NCBI GenBank assembly: GCA_037447655.1
Contig: JBBHKE010001155.1
Location: 232,909 to 296,908 of the forward strand
DNA: 64,000 nucleotides
Direction: 5' to 3'
From: Zygnema cylindricum
Lineage: Eukaryota; Streptophyta; Zygnematophyceae; Zygnematales; Zygnemataceae
Shown: positions 1 to 12,066 of the stretch, piece after piece
Layout: every line of letters starts with the position of its first letter
How positions within the stretch are numbered: the stretch's first letter is position 1
The notes under the pieces: model-generated
Seen by the model: the letters and a program-made list of their open reading frames with translations, nothing else
Told to the model about the DNA's origin: nothing
Databases searched by the model: none
Made by a program: the position numbers and the translations under genes

Positions 1-51
1 AAACCATATAAATTGTGAACAATACATGCAGCATAAATTTGTGTTTATTAC

Positions 52-352
52 ATGCAATGGAAACTTGTGAATATTCAAACATCACTCTCCTTGTTCTCGA
101 AAGATCGAAAAGGAAAAACGATCATTTAAATATATAAAGTTGTGAACACATCATGCGGTACAAATGTTATGATGTTTAGATGCTATACAACTAATGAACA
201 TAAAACAATAAACATGAGTATACTGTTTATACTACAATATAATCTCGTGAACCTTGTGAATATTGCATACAATAGAAAATTGTGAATATTCGAGCATCAC
301 TATTGTTTGGTCAAAAGATGGAAATCAAAAGGAAAAACAACCTTTTAACATA
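52..352. repeat. Diverged direct repeat, two copies
   Basis: A block of about 80 bp at 52-135 recurs at about 268-352. Both copies contain a short 'acttgtgaatattc'-like core, then a 'catcact' stretch, then an AAAGGAAAAAC-like purine block ending in TTTAA. Similarity is clear by eye but with many substitutions and small indels, so the duplication is old. Further 'gaacttgtg' words recur to about 570, suggesting a decayed array. No function inferred. Confidence 0.5.
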
Positions 353-650
353 TCAAATTTCAAATTTAACATATTTGTCTGTGTATCAAGGGGCGTATAA
401 TTTGATTATACATATATTATGAACCAGTGAACACTACTGCGATAAAAAACTTGTAAGCAAGAGATACATTACAACTTGCAAACACGAAATAAATACTTGT
501 GTACGTTGTTTATACATCCATTGTAAACTTGTAAACCCTATATGCAATATGAACTTGTGCACGTTGAATACAACACAGTAATGCAAACAACCTCTCATGG
601 CCATAAAAATAATCCAGTAAAACTCATCCAAGAATGGAATGAACTATAAC

Positions 651-696
651 ATGAATCTCACTATTCACGAGCAATGAATCTCACTATTCACGAGCA
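651..696. repeat. Perfect 23-bp tandem duplication
   Basis: A 23-bp unit at 651-673 is repeated exactly at 674-696 with no spacer. Perfect identity in otherwise unstructured AT-rich DNA points to recent slippage. Confidence 0.9.
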
Positions 697-1218
697 TAAC
701 CGGAATTCACACAGTAACTCAGCTTTTGAAGATGATTTTAGTAATTTTGTTTGATATAACTTTATGTGTTATTCACATTATTTGCGCATTGTACCCAATT
801 TTTGAGTGAATTGTAGTTGATAACACAAATATAAAATTTTGAACAAAAGCTTTAAGTTGGTTAATCTAAGAAAAGGGAAGCTCGATATAAAACTACTTCG
901 CTAGTAGAGCCATAAAAGCACTGAAATGATCCAAATTTTACACTTGGTCAAAAATCCGAATATTTGATCCACCAACCCTTATAATCCACATCCTTGACTC
1001 ATGAACATATTTATTTGCATCCTTAAATTCAAAATAAATGTTATAAGTTGAACTAAAGAATAACCAACCAAAAAGAAAACATAAAATAAAACAATATAGT
1101 ACATGTAAAAAAACAGAGGAAAAAAAAGACAACATTAGCAACAGTCTGTTGGGTACTTGTGAGGCCGGCCAAGGCACCAACTATCACGGCTTACCTGGCA
1201 ATAATAAACATCTACCCT

Positions 1219-1262
1219 TCTCCCCTCCCTCTCCCTCTCCCTCTCCCTCCCCCTCTTCTCCA
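1219..1262. repeat. CTCTCC-type microsatellite
   Basis: Pyrimidine tract of CTCCCT/CTCTCC units on the + strand. It is a short relative of the long GGGAGA tracts seen at 39.2, 46.8 and 61.9 kb. Confidence 0.85.
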
Positions 1263-1269
1263 TTGAATA

Positions 1270-1990
1270 TTCAAAATATATAATGTAATAGTTAGTTCTC
1301 ACATTAAAAATCAACACATTATAATAGTTAGACTATAAATAATATATAACTAGTTATAACTCTAATAATGTAACAGTTAGATTAAACCTGCTATAATATG
1401 TATAGTATAGCAGTTAGATGTAACTATTTATATATAAATGCTACAATGTATACAATGTCACAGTTAGTTAACATTGTAATAATTAACACATTATCACAGT
1501 TAGATATTAAAGTTGTAATATATACAAAATAACAATTAGATATAACAGTTAACTAAGTAATAGTTTATTATAGTGTAATAATTAACATAGTATAGCAGTT
1601 AGATATAATTGTTATACTTAATAAAATATAACAACTAGATACAGTTGTTATGCTTAGTATAATACAACAGTTACATATAACAACTGTGATAATAAATAAA
1701 ATATTATAGTTACAACTAGCTGTCATATTTAGTATAATATAACAGTTAGATATAGCTGTTATAATTAACAAAATATACCACCTACATACAGATGTTATAA
1801 TTATCATAATATAACAGATAAATTTAAATGTTTAGTCAACAAAATATAACAGTTAGTTATAACTTTTATGATAAAGATAACATAAAAGCTATAACTAGCT
1901 TTTATATTTAGCACATTATAACAGCCAGATATAGTTGTTATGCTTAGTATAATGCAACAACTACATATAACAACTGTCATGTTTTTGGTT
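1270..1990. repeat. Degenerate array of small palindromes (TAACAG...CTGTTA)
   Basis: The motif TAACAGTTAGATATAA and its complement recur some twenty times over about 700 bp, spaced roughly 30-60 bp. Many units are imperfect palindromes with TAACAG and CTGTTA arms around an AT core. Units vary by substitutions and small indels, and open frames across the array are low-complexity artefacts. TAACAG fits the general core of plant MYB sites (YAACNG), which gives a possible but untested regulatory reading; cruciform or satellite-like decay is equally possible. Confidence 0.7.
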
Positions 1991-2861
1991 AAAGTAGCCT
2001 ATACTCGGCCACATGGCAAAACAAGATTTAGTGTAGTTAATTTCAGAATTTAAAAGTCACAAACATTTGGATATCTTTAATGAAAGACGTGGAGTTGAAA
2101 ACACTTCCATTTACACACAACAGAGAGATAAAAGTCCCATTACCACAAATTAGTGTTAGTAGCACTCTTTAGTCAATCTCCCACAATGAACCGCGTCGCG
2201 ATAAATAAAAAATAAAGTATAGATGATTATGATTGAGTGTTAACACCGATAACTCACTAATTCTAAAAGCAACAAGCACGGTACTAAAACAAGAAACTGG
2301 CCTCGATGAGAAAGTGTCACCGATAAATCCAGGCATTCATTGCAAGTCAAGGTGCTACATTCCAAAATAGCTTGTGGGAAAAAAAACACAAATTCGATGA
2401 GATTTCTTGCTGCAACTGTCAACAATTTGTCAAACAAAGACATGGCCCTCTATGACAATTCTTTGCAGTTTTACAAAAAACAAAATGATTCGATCGAGAA
2501 TGTTTTTGTTACTACAGACTAATAAACAATGATCCTTCGTGATAAACTTCACCGTTTCACATAAATATATGCAATACCTTGTGAATAAGAAAAGTACAAC
2601 ATATGCATCGCATCATAAGACATCACTACATGGCCTTCTCAAAATCTTCTGTTAGTTTTCATTATGGAACAAAAAATATAAAAAAAAAAATAAAAACATG
2701 GAAAAAGACATTATGAGCTCAAAATGGCAATATAAACATTTCCTGGAGAGGTTACAAGGAGCATATACCTTGACCTCGATTGAAGAAAGTCCTCTAAATT
2801 TTCTGGTACAAGCTCCTTACATTGTACGATGACAATACACCCAAATGGACATCGTTAAATT
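1991..2861. other. Intergenic DNA, nothing recognised
   Basis: AT-rich, with only short open frames on both strands (the longest about 65 codons) and no recognisable motif, RNA gene or element end. Confidence 0.45.
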
Positions 2862-2943
2862 GGAAGAGAGGGAGAGGGAGAGGGAAATTTGAACGAGATG
2901 TTGGAGAGGGAAAAGGGGGAAGAGAGAGAGGAGGGAGTGAGGG
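2862..2943. repeat. Purine-rich (GA) tract
   Basis: GAGAGGGAGAGGG-type low-complexity sequence directly abutting the solo LTR that starts at 2944. The A' LTR at 46005-46765 also abuts a purine tract. Confidence 0.75.
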
Positions 2944-4105
2944 ATGAAACTCTATGTGCTCCATTGCCCACGGAAATCGCAGATCCAAAAGAAGCTAATC
3001 TAGATAGTGCCGAAATCAAGTTGATATAAACCCAAATGACTGACCCTTTGACAATCAGAAACCCATTATAGCTTCACCCTTGTGAAATAAGACTTTGTGT
3101 GTGCTTAGTTCCACCACAGAATGCCAAGTTAGAATATGAGTTTTGGACACATTCACCCACTTTGACTTTCCCTTAGAAATGCAGCCACCCTGGAAGGCAA
3201 AAACTCCGACCGACTACACCCCTGTGTAGCTTGGACAAGAAAGAATCACTGAAAATGGTCAAGTAAATTGATTGATATTAAATGAAAAAAATTGCCGATT
3301 TACACAAATGCTCTCTGGGAGAGAGGTGGCTACCTACTAAAATTATTCTAAGTCCTAAATCCCTCTCTAAACCCCCTAGTACTGAGGTACGGACCAATCA
3401 CAGGACTGTACCGTACAAAAAGTACAAGTACCAGAACACTTTATGTACGGTATTTCTACTATATGGCCAAAAAAGTTACATTTGTCACATTTGAATTTGT
3501 TATCGTGCGATCCGGAGATTCTGTGAACAAGTAAGATGTTGCCATGTGTCATCCGACTTGCCGGCGTCCAAAAACCGCCAAAATTGCCAATCCATACAAC
3601 CGGCTGTCTGGTGAACCGTTGGATCATATTTCACACTTTTAATTTCGTCCGTTGAAACAAATGTCTTCGACATTTGTTTCGTGCGCCCCGTATTAATTTA
3701 GTGCGGTACCATTCAATGTAAGTTTCGTTTGGTTTCGCTGTTAAATGGATGTCCCGGCACATAAACACTTCATGTATTAATCAAACAATATGGATGTATC
3801 GATCACCTTTACTTTTCATGGTTAATGTTGGGGGCCATAATTATACGGTCTTCGGCTGGGGGTACCACGATCGATTCCTATGCCTTCCGGCCACCTTTTA
3901 TTAACGCCTAAATAAACTTCCCCTCATCCAGTCTCCTTGGCTATTTAGGCAGCTCCCCTTCTACCTGTCTCCTTTGCAATTTAGCCACCCATGGCTATCT
4001 TTGTCTTCCAGTGACTACGACAAGTATGGATGACTTAGACAGACCATCTAACAAAACAATGAAATAAATCTAGACCTAGAAAATACCCAAATTTTAATAA
4101 GGGAG
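2944..4105 (-). mobile_element. Solo LTR, Copia-A' family
   Basis: Matches by eye the A' LTRs at 49738-50826 and 46005-46765, and in overall plan the LTRs of Copia-A. Shared landmarks in the same order are: the segment around 'ctagatagtgccga'; the CCACCCTGG and CCTGTGTAGCTTGGA blocks; a 'gtaccgtacaaaaagtac' block; a 'gccatgtgtcatccg' degenerate G-box; AACCGCCAAAA; the 'ggtaccacgatcgattcc' tRNA-like T-arm; and a terminal 'cctagaaaatac' block. No internal coding region is attached, so it is a solo or truncated LTR. Outer ends are ragged and no target duplication was found. Confidence 0.65.
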
Positions 4106-4810
4106 GGAGAGGGAAAGGCTTTTAAAAACGAGATAAGTTTGATTGAGATGAATATGGGGAAAGAGAAAATAACGTTGCTGACGACAAAAATGGTGAAGAA
4201 ATTTACCGAAAAAATGGAGGGGAAATTAGCAACAGTGAAAAAACGAGTCTATGTCGTCTAATAAGAATACTTTTAACAGGACAGCAGGAGAAAGACAGGA
4301 CCAAAAGACAATCTACTAACCGACAATTGTAGACGTCAAACTTCCAAAGTATGACGTTAATAAAATATTTCCGTGCCGCCAGCACAATGTAACGTTTCGA
4401 AACCGGTCGTGTAACTTCCACACTACACCCTTAACGATACATTTGGCCGTACCACCAACAAAATGTTCCGTTTGTAAACCGCAAAAATTGCCATCGATGT
4501 TAGATCACGTCACGCCAAACTGTCAAGATACAAATGTTGGACCTATAACATACAGTATTGTACTTTTCATTTTGGCTTGAAGTTTGGATTCCCAAACGCA
4601 ACTGTCGGAGCCGCTTGTGCTATCGCGGCACACCATGCCAAGTTGTCGTGTTCTCAAAAGCCATACAGTACTATACCGTGCAAAGCCATAATTCCAGTGA
4701 TAGCATCACTTAAAATATTCGTACATAATAGGTGCAGTACTATCAAATTACACATGGTACTATACAAAAACGAAAAGCCTTTGGCAACCAAAGGGCAAAG
4801 CACCTGGTGG
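4106..4810. other. Intergenic DNA between two LTRs
   Basis: Starts with a short GGGAGGGAGAGGG tract and then holds unremarkable sequence. An open frame of 108 codons on the + strand (4577-4903) runs into the neighbouring LTR and has no recognisable domain, so I do not call it a gene. Confidence 0.4.
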
Positions 4811-6604
4811 TGTAACTCTGAGACCTCCATAGGTCCTCAGAAAGGACAACTTCCAAGAAACCTTCAGGATAACCCTAACCCCTTAGTGTTTCAGGAAGGT
4901 TAACTACCACCCTAGCGGACAAAAACTCTGACCACTTAGGTTCTTGTGAAGGGAAGACTTCCGTGAGTCGATAGCAAAAAGAATCTCTGAATTTGCTCCC
5001 TTGAGCAGTGAGTTATGGAGGGTCAAAGTTGACCTTTTGTATTGAAGCTCTCTGGGAGAGAAGGTCCTATCTATCAAATTTTTCTAAGTCGTGTCTCTCT
5101 TTAAAACTTTATTTACTGACAAACGGCACGAATTATATTATATACCGTATTGAAAGGTATAGCTGCCGGTGTACGTTATGTACGAACTTTGTACGACATG
5201 ACCAAAATGTCGACACGTGTTTTATCTGGAATTGTTTCTATAATCCTTGGAGATGTCGAAATCCAAAGTCGTGGTGCCACGTGTCATGCGATATGGCGGC
5301 GACTATAAACCGCCAAAATCTTCTTCCGCGATCCCGGCATTCTTTCCGGCCGTGCGATTAAATGTCGATTTCAATCATAGCCGTCATAAATATTTGCAAT
5401 ATATTTGTTTCGTTATCGAAACAAATGAGTGGAACTTATTGTTGTTCTGAGACAAGTGTTGGTACTGAAGATGAAGAAGATGCAGCAGTAGTCATCGCAG
5501 AACAAATCAAGAGAGGAAGCTTCCACAAATACCGATGGCTGAACAGCAACTTTGACAGACTATAACTTTCAAATAAACGCTCCAAACGTCCTGAATATTT
5601 GCCACAATGTAGATAACATTCAAAGAAACACACACACAAAATTTCAATCAATTCCGCTAACAAATATGTGAGATATAAAGAAATGAAATTACATAAAACT
5701 GAGTGTACAGTTTTCATATCATTTGTTCCTAAAAATCAAATTCACTAAGTCCTACTTTTATACACCGAAACTGCACTAAGCTGTACGGAGGCATTCCAGC
5801 CGTACATCTAACATTCTATCACACATATTTACACCGAAGTTCAGACAACGTAAAGTGATAATGATCTAGTCACGCCTCGTCACTATTTGTTGGCGGCGGC
5901 TGTCAGCGGTCTGATTAGAGGATTTGGCACCGTAGAATTGACTTCACGAAGTCCAGTGGTCCTGCCGAATTTCCGTACGTCCACGGAGGACATACTCACG
6001 CATTCTCCCAAGTGACGACACGTGTCCCAAGTGTGAATGAACCGTGAACTCCCAACTTCACTGTCACACTAATTTCGGTAAGTACTGAACCGAACTCAAC
6101 CAAAAATAGCTTAAGTCCTGAACAGCTCTCTCTCTCACAGCTGAGGCATAAAGAGGACTAAAGCTTTCTAAAAACAACACTTATTTCTTTTCCGTACTCG
6201 TAATCCGTTCTTTTCATAACTAACTGTATACATCCCGTATATAGTTGTCGTTAAATGAATTAGCCTATATATTAACGTTTATATATTTGTTAAACCCTAT
6301 ATCGTATACCACTGATCCTATACTAAATGGATGAGGCTACGGGCTACCGGCGGCATTACCTATCCGTAGGTACCACGATCAATCGTGTAACCAAGAACTC
6401 TCCTTTTAGTAAATCAACTACTTTACTACCCCGTAAATCTCTGGATAGCATAAGCAGCCATGGCACTAGATTCCTCTCCAACTTCTCAGTGACTTCAACA
6501 AGTGTGAAAGTAGGAGAGAGAAGTTATAAAAACATTCCCTCGACTTCTTTTTCAACACTTTATTTTACACATAGAAAATACTAAAAGAACCATCAATTTT
6601 TACA
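4811..6604 (-). repeat. 3' LTR of Copia-A1, with nested solo LTR
   Basis: Ends with TGTAAC on the left and TTTTTACA on the right, i.e. TG...CA on the element strand. It aligns by eye with the 5' LTR at 10951-12031 along its whole length, apart from a 740-bp insertion at 5440-6179. It contains two ACGT boxes (around 5213 and 5277), the antisense tRNA-like stretch near 6310-6400, and a terminal inverted stretch of CTCTCCAACTT type. Confidence 0.9.
5440..6179. mobile_element. Solo LTR 'H' nested in the Copia-A1 3' LTR
   Basis: Sequence absent from the 5' LTR of the same element. It begins TGTTGTTCTG, ends AAACAACA, and is flanked by the perfect 5-bp duplication CTTAT (5435-5439 and 6180-6184). 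Ends, target duplication and 740-bp size are those of a solo LTR. No other copy is in the window, so orientation and superfamily are unknown. It postdates Copia-A1. Confidence 0.85.
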
Positions 6605-6616
6605 CTCCCTTTATTT
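6605..6616 (-). other. Polypurine tract of Copia-A1
   Basis: On the element strand this reads AAATAAAGGGAG immediately before the 3' LTR. It is identical to the tract before the 3' LTR of Copia-A2 (26181-26192), as expected for the plus-strand primer. Confidence 0.85.
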
Positions 6617-9440
6617 TCTAGTCACTCTTTGGTTTCAAACTGCACTTCTCCCTGTAGAAAATTAGTTTCGGGGAAGGCACATGTTTGGTCATCATATCTA
6701 CTACCATCTCGCTATCTGGTCGGTATTCAAAACTGATTATTTTGTTTTCTACTTTCTCTCTAACAAAGCTGAGAGTAATGTCTATGTGTTTGGCGTTAAA
6801 ATAATGTTTAAGATTGGCAGAAATAGCGATCGCTGCCTAATTATCACAAAAAAAAAATTGCACACCACTCTTAAGGTGACTAAGCTCACCAAGCAAAGAC
6901 AAGACCAACATCAATTCTTTTACAGTAGAGCAAGTTGCCATATACTCAGCTCTTTGGTGGACTGAGCAATAATCTTTTGCTGTTTGTTTCTCCAACAGCA
7001 AGCCCCATCACCCACATATAATACATATCCAGAAGTACATCTCCTCATCAAAGCATCACCATAACTGGCATCACTCGAAGTAGTGATGTCAATATTCTCC
7101 CCACCCAAATGCAACCATAAATCCCTAGTTCTTATCAAATATCTAAGGACTCTCTTAGTTGCCTCCAAATCCCTCTTAGTGGGAGCATTTAGACTTCTAC
7201 TCAGCACTCCTACAACTGCATCTAAATCCGGCTGTGTACAATTCATAAAATAGATTAGGCTTCCCACTACTTGCTTGTAGGAATAGTCTGCATGAACTTC
7301 TGCTCTTCAGGACTTAATACCTCATCTTAGACTATGAATCCTTTTTCCTCAATCCCCTCACTTCCATTCTTTAAGTCAATTGGAGTTGTACAACTATTAG
7401 CTTTATCCATCTGAAATTTTTCAAGCATGTTCCCTATTGCTTCCTTTTGAGTCAATTTTATAATCTTTCTTTCTCGGTCTCTTTCTACTTGAATTCCCAA
7501 AATATATTTTGCTTCCCCCATATCCTTCATTTCAAATCTCCCCTTAAGATCGGTTTTCAGTTTATTAATTTTTTCCATTGATTTACTTAAAACAAGCAAA
7601 TCAACAACATAAATTGCAATAAATATAACACCTTCCCCATCTTCAAAAACATAGATTGAGTGATCTGAGCTGATCTCAATATATCCTAGACCGTTAAGAA
7701 ACTCATCAAGCTTCTTATTCCATTGTCGAGGCGTGTGTTTCAAACCATAAAGGGATTTGATCAGCCGGCATACCTTACTCTCCTCTCCTTCCTCTTAAAA
7801 TCTTTCGGGTTGTCTCATGAAGATCCCCTCTTCCAATTCTCCGTGCAAAAAGGCTGTCTTGATATCCATCTGGTGCACCTTTTTGTCTTCTGGTGTTGTC
7901 AGACTGAGAAGTATGCGGACAGAGGGAAATCTGACGACTGTGGCAAAGGTTTCCTCGTAGTCAATTCCTTCATTCTGTTTAATTCCTTTTGCAACTAATC
8001 GAGCTTTGTAACGCTCAATGGTGTTATCCGGGTTCACTTTTAATTTGAAAACCCACTTATAACCGATTGGTTTTCGGTTAGGTGGACAGTCTACCAGCTC
8101 CCAAGTATCGGCTGCCATAATTGAGGCCATCTCCTCATTGATGGCTGTCTTCCACCGGTTCCTTTGTGGACAAGTCATCGCCTCTCTATAAGTTTGAGGT
8201 TTATCTTGATGAGATAGTTTTTTACCTTGTTATTAACCTGTTTTTCTTGCAATCTTTTGCAACTTCTCATTCCCCCCTCAAAATCTATGGCCATAATAGA
8301 TGGTTCTCGTGGGTTCTTTAGAACAATCTCGGCTTCTCCCCTATCCCTTGATTCCAAATCAATTTCCAACACGTCTTTTGCTTTGGGTAGAGTTGTCACT
8401 GGAGTTTCCACAGCCGAGTCCTTTTCGGTCTGATTTGTACCTACAAGAATGTCATCTTCTCTAAAACCTGGATAGTTGGGAAGCTCAAAGTCATCCGAGT
8501 TTTCTGACTCAAATCTGATATTACTGACTTTGTATACTTGAAGGGATCCATAGACTTTCCTTCATCCATAACTACTAGATGCTTTACTAAGATTATATCT
8601 TCCCATTTTAGATCATAAACTGTAGAACCATTTACATCCTTATCATATCCTAATAAGTATCCCGGTTTTCCTTTAGGATCTAGCTTCCAATTAGACTGAT
8701 CTGTATCTAAACATAATACTTGACTGCCGAAAACCTTTAAGTGAGATATGTATGGTTTCCGGGTGGTCCATCTCTCATAAGGCGTTTGATCATTTATAGC
8801 TAAAGTAAGAAATCAATTTTTGAGGTAATTATTATTGTTCATTCTTTTTCCCCAAAACCTTTTTCCCGTCTTCTTATCCAACAATATACTTCTACCACTA
8901 TCACTTAGTGTCCTATTTAATCTTTCAGCTACCCTATTTTGTTTTGGGTTTTTTGGAACTATCTTTTGGTGTTAGACTCCATCTTCCCTCAAAAAATCCT
9001 CAAACTAGTTAGAAGTATACTCTCCAACATTGTCACTCCTTACTCTCTTGATTGGAGTTTCATGGAGTTTTTCGCTCCATGATTTATATCTCTAAAACAA
9101 TCCTAAGCTTCTGACTTGTTTTTCAAAAAAATACACCCTGGAATACCGAGACCAATCATCAGTGATAGTCATCATAAATCTCTTCCCCCCGGGTGAGGGC
9201 ACTTTGGTTCGTCCCCAAATATCATTGTGTACTAAATCTATAATTTTTTCTCCCTTATAGGTGGCTTTTTGGGAAAGGATAATATGTGTACTTTACCTTG
9301 AGCACATCAACTACAATCATTTAGATTCTCACTCTCACCGAACTTAATCCTTTCCACCACTCCCATCTTTTTCATCTATCTTAACTTATCTAGATTCACA
9401 TGCCCAAGCCTTTTATACCACATCATTATATCATGAACAC
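6617..9440 (-). pseudogene. Copia-A1 pol remnant: integrase, reverse transcriptase, RNase H
   Basis: Element order runs from high to low coordinates. Integrase remnants (zinc-finger tail CAQGK-like, and a degenerate LNRTLSDS-like helix near 8930) lie at about 9440-8900. Reverse transcriptase at about 8178-7327 has the copia signatures WELVDCPP, GYKWVFKLK, YKARLVAKG, QMDIKTAFLHG and a degenerate YGLK.APRQW block. RNase H is at about 7267-6640, with SDASYGDA, RRCTSGY and, degenerate, STKELS. The catalytic YVDD box reads YVVD (near 7598), a loss of one essential aspartate. Several stops and frameshifts split the frame. Copia-A2 (24358-26160) is the closest copy. Confidence 0.88.
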
Positions 9441-10935
9441 CATCATAATAAAGTTTCTCCTTTCTCATTGCTTAAAATCAGCCTAAACATCCCTTTGCTA
9501 CATTTTTCAATAGTGAAATAGACTTCCTCCTCAAAACTAGCAGTAAAGACTCCTTTCCTAGTGCTAGTATATAAACCCTTATCATCTAATACAGACGTAG
9601 AGATGAGGTTATTGTTCAGCTCCGCAATAAACAATACATCGGAAAATGTAACTATGGATGTCTTTCCTTCTACTAACACTTTCAGATCTACCGATCCTAC
9701 AACAATAGTAGTGACTATCCTCCCATCCCCGTACTCTATCTCTACGGTGGGAATCTTTCTTATCTTATTGAACAGGTGCCTATCCTTGGACATGTGCATA
9801 GAGGCACTTGAATCTATAATCTAACCTGCTTCACCTTTAAATCCACGGAAAGCACATTTCTGCTTTTGTGGTATTTTGCCCTCGTTTGTCGCTTCGAACT
9901 CCTCATCCAATAGGAGCTCATAATCCTCGTCTTTCGATTCCACCTTATATACCTGTGTGACAAGGGCCTTTTTCTTTCCTCTGTGGTTCCACCAGTCTCC
10001 CTCTCCTTTAACCGAAGCTTGGTTAGCTTAGTGCACTCCGCCATATAGTGCCTTGGTTTCTTACAGAAATGACATAAACCCTTGGGAGCTCTTGGTCTGA
10101 ACTCGTCGGTCTAATTTTTCTGCTCCTCCCCTCCATACTTTCTGACCGGTCTCTATGAATCCTTGTTCCTCCAATCGGTCCCTGCTGCCAAGGCTTGCCC
10201 ACTCTTTCCTCCCTTTCGGATCTCAATTGTATTCCCCAAAACGAGAATCATTCCTACCACTAAGTTCCATATCCACCTTGAGTCCGGCAAGTCCTACACA
10301 CGGTTGACTATATTCCCTAACTCATTGGGTAACTTCATCAGTAAACAGTTAACCTTTTCTTTTTCACTAAAGTCTTTTCCAACACTCTCTAGCTCCATGA
10401 AAAGTGTAGAAATCTCATTGCCAAAACCAACATCTTTCCCCCTTTGTATACATACACCTTAACTTTCTGATCAGCCAACGGTTGTTGCTGAATCCTACCA
10501 CTTCGATACATCTATATGAGAGCCATCCAAAGATCGGATGCCCTTTCTACCTGCAAATGAGGATATGCAAGTCCTTGAGTAAGATGGCGGAGGATGAAGT
10601 GCTTTGCCGCCATATTGTTGAAGTCCCACGTATCAGTATCATTCTCCTCGTTCCTCGGAATAGGTGACATGAATGCCAAACCAGTTTCTATTGGTGTGGT
10701 CTTCTCCTTCTCCGTTCCTTTGTCCACCACCTCTCCTTCCTTTGTCTCCTCCGTTGAAAATGGATTTGCTTTCCTTGTGAATCTGCTTCCTCCAAACCCT
10801 GGAGGGATTCAAAGACTTGGTGGACGTCCCACTCGTCCAGTCAATATCCCCCAAAACCTTTTCTCGCATAGAGTTCCTCTCATCATTCTTTCCCAATATA
10901 TGAAGCCAGTTCCATTAAAGATGGGTACCCTAGAG
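9441..10935 (-). pseudogene. Copia-A1 gag and protease remnant
   Basis: Reading leftwards from the primer-binding site: Gag N-terminus (YWE and FWG..SG-like, homologous to A2 and A3), Gag body with MAAKHFILRHLTQGL, WMALIEMY and FMELE-like blocks (10730-10300), a CCHC zinc-knuckle region near 10030-10090, then the protease and post-protease region at 9799-9443 (MHMSKDRHLF, VEIEYGDGRIVTT, FSDVLFI, LISTSVLDDKG). The protease catalytic DSGA is broken at the stop near 9823. Frame changes between 10900 and 9800 make it non-coding. Gag would coat the RNA in virus-like particles. Confidence 0.8.
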
Positions 10936-10950
10936 GGTGGGTCTATAACT
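10936..10950 (-). other. Primer-binding site of Copia-A1 (half tRNAi-Met type, decayed)
   Basis: Directly next to the 5' LTR. On the + strand it reads GGTGGGTCTATAACT, against GGTGGGCCCATAACC in the anticodon arm of plant initiator tRNA-Met. The three mismatches are all C to T on this strand, as expected from deamination after insertion. No match to the tRNA 3' end (TGGTATCAGAGC) follows this LTR. Confidence 0.75.
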
Positions 10951-12031
10951 TGCAACTTTGAGACCTCCATAGGTCGTTAGAATGGACAGCTTGCAAGACA
11001 TAGGTCCTCAGAATGGACAGCTTGCAAGAAGCCTCTAGGATAACCTTGACCCCTTCGTGTTTCAGGAACAATACTACCACCCTAGCAAACAAATACTCTG
11101 ACCACCTGCACCCTTGTGAAGGGAAGACTCCCTTGAGTCGATAGCAAAAAGAATCTCTGAATTTGCTCCTCTGAGCAATGAGTTATGGAGGGTCAAAGTT
11201 GACCTTTTGTACACAAGCTCTCTAGGAGAGAAGGTCCTATCTACCAAATTTTTCTAAGTTCTATCTCTCTCTAAAAGGCTATCTACTGACGTACGGCACC
11301 GATCATATTCGTGTACCATACAGAAAGGTATAGCTGTCGGTGTACATTATGTTTGAACTTTGTACGACATGACCAAAATGTCGACACATGTTTTATCTGG
11401 ATTCGTTTCCATAATCCTTAGAGATGGTGAAATCCAATGTCGTGGTGCCACGTGTCATCCGATGTGGCAGCGACTATAAACTGCCGAAATCTTCTTCCGC
11501 GATCTCGGCATTCTTTTCGGCCGTTCGATTGAATGCCGATTTCAATCATAGCCGTCATAAATATTTGCGATGTATTTGTTTCTCTATCGAAACAAATGAG
11601 CGGTACTTATTTTTTCTCCGTACTCGTAATCCGTACTTTTCATAACTAACTCTATATATCCCGTATGTAGTTGTCGTTAAATGAATTAGCCTATATGTTA
11701 ACGTTTATATATTTGTAAAACCTTATATCGTATACCACTGTTCCTATACTAAATAGATGTGGCTACCGCCTACCGGCGGCAATACCTATCCGTAGGTACC
11801 AGGATCAAATCCTGTAACCAACAACTCTCCTTTTAGTAAATCAACTACTTTACTACCCCGTAAATCTCTGGATAGCATAGGCAGCCATGGCACTAGATTC
11901 CTCTCCAACTTCTCAGTGACTTCAACAAGTGTGAAAGTTGGAGAGAGAAGTTAGAGACAGACTGCCTCGGCTTCTTTTTCTGCACTTTATTTAAGACCTA
12001 AAAAATACTAAAAGAACCATCAATTTCTACA
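10951..12031 (-). repeat. 5' LTR of Copia-A1
   Basis: TG...CA on the element strand (TGTAGAAATT at 12031, ...GTTGCA at 10951). It aligns with the 3' LTR after removing solo LTR H, and shows a small tandem repeat of about 30 bp near its inner end (10966-11030, 'cctccataggtc...ggacagcttgcaag'). It contains G-box CCACGTGTC near 11449 and, on the + strand, a T-arm-like palindrome CAGGATCAAATCCTG near 11800. Confidence 0.9.
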
Positions 12032-12066
12032 GCACGTCCGCGACTATTATTCCTTTTTGTCCCATT

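Larger units (their letters stand above)
1..1218. other. AT-rich intergenic DNA, no gene seen
   Basis: All open frames here are short, AT-rich and unlike any protein I recognise. The only structure is the local repeats listed separately: a diverged direct repeat near the start and a 23-bp tandem duplication. I see no splice-linked coding pattern and no element ends. Confidence 0.5.
4811..12031 (-). mobile_element. Copia-A1, full-length Ty1/copia LTR retrotransposon (dead)
   Basis: Two LTRs (10951-12031 and 4811-6604) in the same orientation flank gag, protease, integrase, reverse transcriptase and RNase H in copia order, all on the minus strand. A polypurine tract precedes the 3' LTR and a half-tRNA-type primer-binding site follows the 5' LTR. 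The pol frames carry stops and frameshifts and the reverse transcriptase active site is mutated, so it cannot act autonomously. Flanks (GGTGG left, GCACG right) do not form a target duplication, so an end may have been rearranged. It is a sibling of A2 (21021) and A3 (40546). Confidence 0.9.

Noticed and set aside
1270-1990. Regularly spaced repeats that might suggest a CRISPR array
   Set aside because: Units are degenerate and unevenly spaced, there are no unique constant-length spacers and no cas genes, and the DNA is clearly plant nuclear.
4577-4903. 108-codon + strand frame as a host gene
   Set aside because: It runs into the Copia-A1 LTR, has no domain and lacks any conserved feature.
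7723-7998. 91-codon + strand frame
   Set aside because: Antisense shadow of the Copia-A1 reverse transcriptase.
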